Source of the DNA: Sinohyriopsis cumingii
Taxonomy: Eukaryota > Mollusca > Bivalvia > Unionida > Unionidae
Direction of reading: 5' to 3'
DNA length: 64,000 nucleotides
Assembly (NCBI GenBank): GCA_028554795.2
Contig: CM068831.1
Coordinates: 29,536,159 to 29,600,158, forward strand
A model generated the notes under the pieces. The model was not told where the DNA came from and ran no database searches. It saw only the letters and a program-made list of their open reading frames with translations. Within the stretch, counting starts at the first letter, position 1. Every line of letters begins with the position of its first letter. This document shows positions 57,938 through 64,000 of the stretch, one piece after another. The position numbers and the translations under genes are program-made.

Positions 57938-60900
57938 AATGAATTTTACAATTTTAACGTAGTAAAAGTATTTAACATCATTTCTCCAAAGTTAACATCG
58001 TTCATTCCTTATATCAAATATTAATTATTAGTCATTCATGAGCTGCTAAACCGAATGTTCCACTTCCATCATGTCTAAATAAAGAATATGTGTATAATAT
58101 TTCGAACGTTCTAATGAGCAATTTATGCTATTTTTATTTTATTTCCTGTTTTCAGGTTGTGTAAAAATATTATTGTATGGCTTTGCAGCATTATCAAAGG
58201 TGTCCTTTACATAGTTTAATTTTTGGTACTAACTCGGATTGTATCTTTCTATTTTGTTCATTTGTATAAGCAGCTCAACTGATATAAATTACACGGGAGC
58301 TTGATACTCTAGAGTATACAAAATAGACCATTAGCATCTTCTGGGAGCGAACTTCTGACTCACATCCTGGTCATTTTAAAGTGTCTTTGTTTTATACAAA
58401 ACTTGCTGATTTCGTTTTTTCTGTTACTTATTTTATGACCATAGAGGAGTCATTTCATTATCTTTGTCCTTTTAAAGCAGAAACTAGCGCCGATTATATA
58501 AACATCTTTCTGATTCCCTTAGTACATTCACACCATCTAGGGGTAGTTGATGAGAAATACGAACAACATTTATTCCGTTATAATAAAGTTTAATTAGATA
58601 TATTCATGGTGTAGAGAAACAAAACCGACTTGAGTCGAATGAATGATATCATTTACAAAATCAACTGGAAATTCTCAAGTTTTAATGTAATGATCAATCA
58701 TCGGAGTGTGTGCAATATCTGTCTGAAATGGTGATATATGTCGTAATTAGCTGTGATTTCGTAACCATTTGACATGCGTTTTCATACCTTACTTGGCAAA
58801 AGCATGACTCATTGTCTGATTTCACCTGGGCTTTTTTGTTGTTTGTTTTGGATTTTTTTAAATGTTATAGATTTTCTGTTATTTGCAATGTGCGCGCAAT
58901 GCGGGATGGCAAGAACTAATTATCTGACTTTTCAAAAGATTCATTGGTATAATATTAACCGTATTTCGTTCCATTTGATATGATTTTACATTTCTCCGCA
59001 ACAAATGAAATGAAACAATATTAACAGGTAGTTTTCATGCAATAGTAAAATGTTTCCCGATGATTGAACACCAGTGTTTCTGCCTGAGACACATCCTAAT
59101 AGTTGAACACTGTTCCATTTTAACTTGCATCTACGTAAAGCTACATGAGTTTTGGTTGAGTATTGCATTTTCGTTTTTATCACGTGACATTGTCGATTAA
59201 ATGCCAGATAGGAATTGGCAATCCCACGTAAAAATAAGTGGGATAAAAGCAATGTCATAATTATTCATTTCGTTTAATTATCATGTCTTTTGCAATAACT
59301 GTTTTTGTCCAAAGAGATGGCATACACGTGTCACTGCTTTTTCTAGGGTACCAAAATACGCTTATATAAATACCTTTTATATTATTGCAGAAAGTGACTA
59401 AATCTAAGATTCCATTGAAGCTACGGCAGATTTCCTTTGAAACAGCAAAACAGCTATACATCTGATCGACGAAGCGTTCATCTAAATCATAATCGTAGTA
59501 AAAATGAAATGCCAATTTTAGTTATTGCATCTCATATAATTAATTAATCTCGTCTACAATTTCTCGTGTGTTTGTTTGGAGATGCTCAGGTAGATTTTCA
59601 TTCACATATAATCACGCCTGTCAAAGTTCTATAATTCAAAATGGATATACAAAGTGACATTTCAGGCACAATTGACGATTTGTTCCTAAAGAGTTAGTAT
59701 TGTATTTGACTCATTGTTAGACTGTATCTAGCCTAAATACAGCCCTTCAATATCTTTTGCAAGAGCCTGGAATCCATGCCCCATGCCTTGTATGTTCATC
59801 CGTGTATTTTATTTGCTGCATCTGTACTTTAAAATGATAACGATCGACACCTCGATTAAAATTCACTTTGTAACCCATTCATTCATGCTATATGATCCGT
59901 CCTTGTCTGATTCATTTTCGCCAATTGTTCAGTTCTGTATTTTAAATTTCTGATAGTAGAAGAAAATTTCTAACAATTTTGAACGAGAATACAGTCTGTA
60001 ACGTGATTAACTTCCTTTCCTTTCAGTGTCAGTCCTCATGCTACAAGGTATGTCGTCAATAAGGACCCGTACATTAAACTGCTCAATGGTCCAATGGTCC
60101 ATTGATGGGCACTTTTTCATTCCACTAAAGAATAAACTGTAAGATGTGCAAGACCTAAATACACTGTATCTCTGTTTCTCACTCTTTAGAATTACGTTAA
60201 TGGCTACACAGAAAGCTTCTCGTCTTGTACATTTTATAATGCAGTATTGGCAATGTATAGCAATGACTCCTACGTTTCTGACTTTGTAAGGTATCTAGAT
60301 TTTACAATAACCACTCATTTTATCTCAGTTTATATATTACTAATTTATTTCTTTTCGACTACTCCACTGTTAACTTAATGTCTGAACTTATTCAGGATAT
60401 GCCTATTAGTACTAGATGAAGTGAAAGCTGAATCATCTGCAAGTATGTTGGTATTTTATGTTCAACAAGGAAATGACGTTCGTCAATTAATATGGCGATT
60501 TCGTCTATTAAAGAAGCAATACTGTAAGTATAATCCAGTCGAGCAGGAATGGAATGGAATGTTTTGTCGATCGATCGAGTTCATTCAGGCAATGTCATAA
60601 GGATATTTAATATGCTATATTTAATATTAGATGTACAGTAACTGTGTTTTCGGTTATTCAGTCCCATGCACATCATAGTACGTTAGCTGGCAGTCAGTAA
60701 CATCTGATCAGTATGTGCGTGAATGTCGGACACTGCATTTTATATACTCTAGCAAATACGCAATATCGTTCATATTATGGAGATGACTGAGATAATAAAA
60801 TCAATGCCGATCCTAAACGAGGCTGACTGACAAGAACCCAGAAGCATACCGCATATCATACCACTAAAACTCTAAGAGTGTGATATATAACGCAAACTCA

Positions 60901-60939
60901 ATACGACTAAGATCCGAAAACAATGATGCATTACCAGAT
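57938..60939. other. AT-rich DNA, no gene recognised
   Basis: No gene that I can support. Open frames at 58,381-58,593 (+), 58,986-59,258 (-) and 59,261-59,515 (-) are 70-90 codons and without known motifs. A small inverted patch of AATGGTCC/GGTCCATT lies near 60,086-60,104. Confidence 0.4.
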
Positions 60940-61262
60940 ATTGGCTGGAAGCTTATCATTAAGACTCACAACGCTTAATTCCAATGCGAGAGGTCGTGGG
61001 TTCGATCTCTGGCCGAGTCATACCAACGACTTACAAAAATGGTACTAACAGCTACCTCGCTAGGCACTCAGCATTAAGAGGTTAGTGTTAGGACTGGTTG
61101 GCCTGTTGTCAGGATCGTGTGTCTGGGTGGGACATTATGATACATGTCTGCGGCATGATGCCCCAGTGTTAGACATCACAATAAACTGCCACAATGCATA
61201 CACCGTAGCGATATGACTGAAACATTGTTAAAGCTACTTAAAAAATCAAAGTCACACACTTA
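60940..61262 (+). mobile_element. SINE-A, near full-length copy
   Basis: An eroded tRNA-like head (~60,940-61,030) carries the box-B-like GGTTCGATCTC at ~60,999 and is followed by GAGTCATACCAACGAC. The body includes ACTAACAGCTACCTCGCTAG, GTTAGTGTTAGGACTGGTTG, TGTCTGCGGCATGATGC and CACAATAAACTGCCACAATG, and the 3' domain is CGTAGCGATATGACTGAAAC then TTGTTAAAGC. The 3' domain is of a type I recall as widespread in mollusc genomes. Confidence 0.85.
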
Positions 61263-61647
61263 ATTTCGAATTACAAACTTCGTCTGCGAAATGTCATAAA
61301 TGAATGTCTAGTTTGTCCTTCTACAACATATTGATCCGAGAATTAACAGTCCCACACGAATTTATCGATTGACTTGATGGCAGTATCACACATGTATACC
61401 GATTGTCTTATAAGTACAAAGAAGTTCATACTGAATGCATGTTTGACCTACATAAATATATATAAATGGTTGTCCTTATTGCGATGACATATGTTGGGAT
61501 AATTGCCCTTTGGGGACAGATATATTCTCTATGGCAACATTTTAAGTGGTGAAGATTTGTGTTATGATAAACTGCAGTTTGCTACGACACCGACCACACT
61601 TTCCCCAATAAATGAACTTTCTGAATATTTTGTGAACGTTATCACCC
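61263..61647. other. Unassigned DNA before the compound microsatellite
   Basis: No supported feature. A 60-codon frame at 61,503 runs into the CT tract and is discounted. The segment TCTGAATATT..GTGAACGTTATCA occurs twice (61,620 and 61,690), on either side of the first CT tract, so a short duplication surrounds it. Confidence 0.5.
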
Positions 61648-61880
<233 letters not shown>

Positions 61881-62240
61881 CCATTTTATTTCACTTACGC
61901 ACTCCGGACTATACTTGAGACCCATCAAAAGATCTATTATGATGGAGCACTAAAAAAGAAAAACCGCAAAATATTTGAAGATGCCAAGGAAGACATTGTA
62001 GATATCAGCACCCTGGGCGAAGATTTGTATGACTGCCCAATACCAATCATGGCGATGCTGATAAACGAGTTTCTGAAGTCCCATGGAATGCAGTCAAATT
62101 CAATTAAAAGACACCACCAATGGAAACTCATGGTGCTGGGGGACATATGCGGTTCAGATGGATACGTAGGACGTAGAAGAGAAAGCTTAAACCATCCATC
62201 AAATATCCAGCCGTTCCTGTATCCATTCTTCGAGGGGTAG
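61881..62240 (+). CDS. 119-codon open frame, possible 3' exon (unknown)
   Basis: Open from 61,881 to a TAG at 62,238-62,240. The product reads ALRTILETHQKIYYDGALKK, then RKIFEDAKEDIVDISTLGED, then YDCPIPIMAMLINEFL and ends QPFLYPFFEG. Lysine/acidic composition and spacing look like real protein, and the opposite-strand frame looks like its shadow. There is no ATG near the start, and an AG at 61,879-61,880 could be a splice acceptor, although the upstream tract is TGTA repeat, not pyrimidine. The stop is followed at +6 by a histone-type stem-loop. No family is recognised. Confidence 0.3.
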   Translation, partial: PFYFTYALRTILETHQKIYYDGALKKKNRKIFEDAKEDIVDISTLGEDLYDCPIPIMAMLINEFLKSHGMQSNSIKRHHQWKLMVLGDICGSDGYVGRRRESLNHPSNIQPFLYPFFEG

Positions 62241-62245
62241 CCCTC

Positions 62246-62261
62246 AGCCCTTCTCAGGGCT
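62246..62261 (+). promoter_or_regulatory. Histone-type 3' stem-loop candidate
   Basis: AGCCCTTCTCAGGGCT forms a 6-bp stem with the 4-nt loop TCTC. It fits the metazoan histone mRNA stem-loop (GGYYCU-UHUN-AGRRCC type) except that the first pair is A-U instead of G-C. It starts 5 nt after the stop codon of the 119-codon frame. Downstream ATCAAAAATTT replaces the usual ACCA. An overlapping alternative stem (TAGCCCT 62,238 with AGGGCTA 62,256) includes the stop codon. Confidence 0.35.
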
Positions 62262-62584
62262 ATCAAAAATTTGTCATTTTATTTAAGTGATTTCAATTTG
62301 GCTTTAAATTTCGACTTGATAATACTATGATACCTAATATGATCCTTTGACCACCGTTCTAAATCAAAGCCACAATACCGAACTTGTTATTCAAAAATTT
62401 AATTTGGTCTCTTAGACCTCTACGTCTTTTGATTTAAAGCATTAATGCATATTTTGTGCATTTGGAATTAATTAAGATAGGACAATGTAATACTTAAATT
62501 CGAGACTCTAATTGCGATTGTGGCTAACACATAATTGGTAATAGGGAATACCCATTATATAAGTAACTGGGTTGAATTTGGCAA

Positions 62585-62800
62585 TATTAATTTTGGCGTT
62601 TCAAGTACGTTCCGGCGACGTTTGGACCATTCCTCCGAGTCCCTCTTCTCCTGCCTGCACGGACATCTAAAGACGAGTGTATGGGCCGATTCCCACTCGT
62701 CTATAATCAGGTCAACAAAGTAGCACACTTCGTGTGCATTAAAGCGTTGGGGGATGAGGCTCTCTTTCCGTCCCCCTCGAACAATTAATTAGTCCGCTAT
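62585..62800 (+). mobile_element. LTR-like module with three hairpins (copy B)
   Basis: Diverged relative of 42,040-42,310. Hairpin 1 (62,672-62,701) has stem GACGAGTG/CACTCGTC; hairpin 2 (62,723-62,737) is GCACAC-TTC-GTGTGC; CATTAAAGC stands where copy A has CATAAAAGC; hairpin 3 (62,749-62,776) has stem GGGGGA/TCCCCC around TGAGGCTCTCTTTCCG. Stem sequences differ between the copies but still pair, while loop and linker words are kept. No gag or pol is recognised next to it. Confidence 0.45.
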
Positions 62801-63179
62801 TGTGGAATTTAGATCGTCCCGCGTGCACTATGTGCGCTATGTGCGCCAGCGACGCTGATCGAATCTCACCATTATCATATATAAGAGAATAGATGTGCAT
62901 GACATTTCGCTGGTGATTTTGTTGTGCCAATAGTATTGTAATGACATGACAAGATATACTGTGTTAAATGCAAATGTCATAGAGCCTGAAGATCCGTAAA
63001 CTGAAATCTTGCAGTAGGATAAAGCTAGAATCTTGATATTATAAAGCAAGTGCATAACAACTTTTTCAAAATTGGGGCAAACTAAAATATATCGAATAGA
63101 CCATTGTGTGTATATAACTACATTATGGATATTTAAAGTCCTTAATGCTTTTGTAGTCACCTGTTATAACATTACCGCA
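62801..63179. other. Unassigned DNA
   Basis: No supported feature apart from a small TATGTGCGC duplication near 62,829-62,847. Confidence 0.45.
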
Positions 63180-63368
63180 ATGATTAACCGAGCCATCGGA
63201 TATACCCTGAAGTCAAATGGTAACTTATATCATGAGGTAACTGGAAAGAGATGCAAAACTTTCTCTAGAGAGGACGTAAAATCAGGCTATATAATGCACC
63301 AAGAATTTTACAAAATGCATGGCAAGACTGCTGGGGTTATCTCCCATGCACCATGTTGTCATTCATAA
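63180..63368 (+). pseudogene. Short coding remnant, CSPG/FRAS-repeat-like pattern
   Basis: The end of a plus-strand frame reads MINRAIGYTLKSNGNLYHEV, TGKRCKTFSREDVKSGYIMH, then a stop. The order 'Y.L..NG.LY..VTGK....F..EDV.SG.I.H' recalls the repeat of CSPG4/FRAS1-type extracellular proteins (FTQ-D-I..G.I.Y.H). Only part of one repeat is present, no neighbouring exon is seen, and the similarity is by eye, so this is a weak call. Confidence 0.2.
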
Positions 63369-64000
63369 ACACTGCAATGTACCAGTTTGTGCAGAAGGAT
63401 GGAGAAAAATGGAATTCAAGGATCCGAAAGTCATTATATAACTAAGTCAAAGTAAATGCTAAAAGTATACTACCAAAGACCAATAGACATAGCTAACAAA
63501 CAAAATGGGCATACAGCTGAAAACAAATTATGATGGAAATTGTTTAAGAAAAACGAGGACACAGGGTGAGATGAAAATATGATTTGTCTTACAATATTTA
63601 AAAAAGGAATTAAAAACAAATATATAAGTATCAAACATACATGGAACTGGGCATGAAAATAATCAGAAGATGCAGAACAAACATACGTGTCACTAATGAA
63701 ACGTAATGGGGACTATTACGAACAGTATCTATATTTAATATTCTATTGTTTCTTGGCACTGGCTACACAATTTACCAATTATAGCAAGTAAATACTAAGT
63801 CGCTTACTAATATAAATTCTAATGTCGTACAATGCTCTAAAACCTCTGAAGAGCAGCATACAAAAAAGAAACAATAACAATCAGTATCTCTTTAATTATA
63901 ATTACAAGTAATTCCCTTATCTGTCGTATCTTGGACTTCGTCTTCCCATTTTTCGCTTTATTTTGCAGTACATATCTCTTCTTGACTTTTTAATACCTTT
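63369..64000. other. AT-rich DNA to the window end
   Basis: No supported feature. Any continuation of the short frame ending at 63,368 is out of frame and unreadable. Confidence 0.45.

Noticed and set aside
61937-62266. 109-codon minus-strand ORF opposite the 119-codon plus frame
   Set aside because: Composition (aromatic- and serine-rich, no acidic/basic pattern) looks like the antisense shadow of the plus frame.

Overview
This window looks like intergenic or intronic DNA from a marine invertebrate, most likely a mollusc. It is AT-rich, with no operons, no Shine-Dalgarno-led genes and no bacterial-type coding density. It is crowded with microsatellites (TA, GA, CA, CATA, ATTC, TGTA), tRNA-derived SINEs and decayed retrotransposons. 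The mollusc guess rests on the SINE 3' domain (TATGACTGAAA..TTGTTAAAG), which I recall from bivalve and gastropod genomes but cannot search here. I see no intact, confidently functional host gene. Almost everything recognisable is a mobile element or a broken gene.

Layout. 1-1,470: no recognised feature, with a GC-richer patch near 480-560. 1,470-3,560 (-): decayed endonuclease/reverse-transcriptase LINE. 3,560-9,890: AT-rich, mostly featureless, with a folded GC-rich island near 6,337-6,434. 9,927-10,710: 3' fragment of a second LINE family abutting a foldback element. 10,711-18,690: AT-rich with microsatellites. 18,699-20,460 (+): pseudogene of a HECT-like-domain protein. 20,460-25,980: AT-rich, with small tandem repeats at 21.03 and 24.05 kb. 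25,986-27,230 (-): pseudogene with an integrase (rve) core. 27,344-27,471: short tandem array. 27,520-29,125 (-): L2/CR1-like LINE with an odd inverted copy of its own 5' end. 32.2-32.7 kb (-): broken coding remnant of unknown family. 34,730-35,055 (-): a fourth LINE-type fragment.

35,333-47,287 is the outstanding structure. It is a roughly 12 kb, nearly perfect giant inverted repeat with arms of about 6.08 and 4.64 kb around a spacer of about 1.23 kb. The arms are collinear almost to the base, apart from an internal higher-order satellite present in about 8 copies on the left and 3 on the right. Each arm has tandem repeats at its outer tip, a TATA-led zinc-knuckle (gag-like) gene with the same lesions in both arms, and an intact 90-residue hydrophobic ORF. 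The spacer holds a 97-bp duplication at the junction, a 21-bp-stem hairpin, a gag-like start and a three-hairpin LTR-like module. A second, diverged copy of that module lies 20 kb away at 62.58-62.80 kb with compensatory stem changes.

47,288-64,000 is AT-rich, with microsatellites, a small pogo-like element, three copies of one SINE family (one interrupted by a second SINE with a clean target-site duplication), a 119-codon open frame followed by a histone-type stem-loop, and a few short unassigned ORFs. The pieces do not form a pathway. The window reads as a record of repeated insertion, inversion and decay, and the giant inverted repeat is the best candidate for something undescribed.
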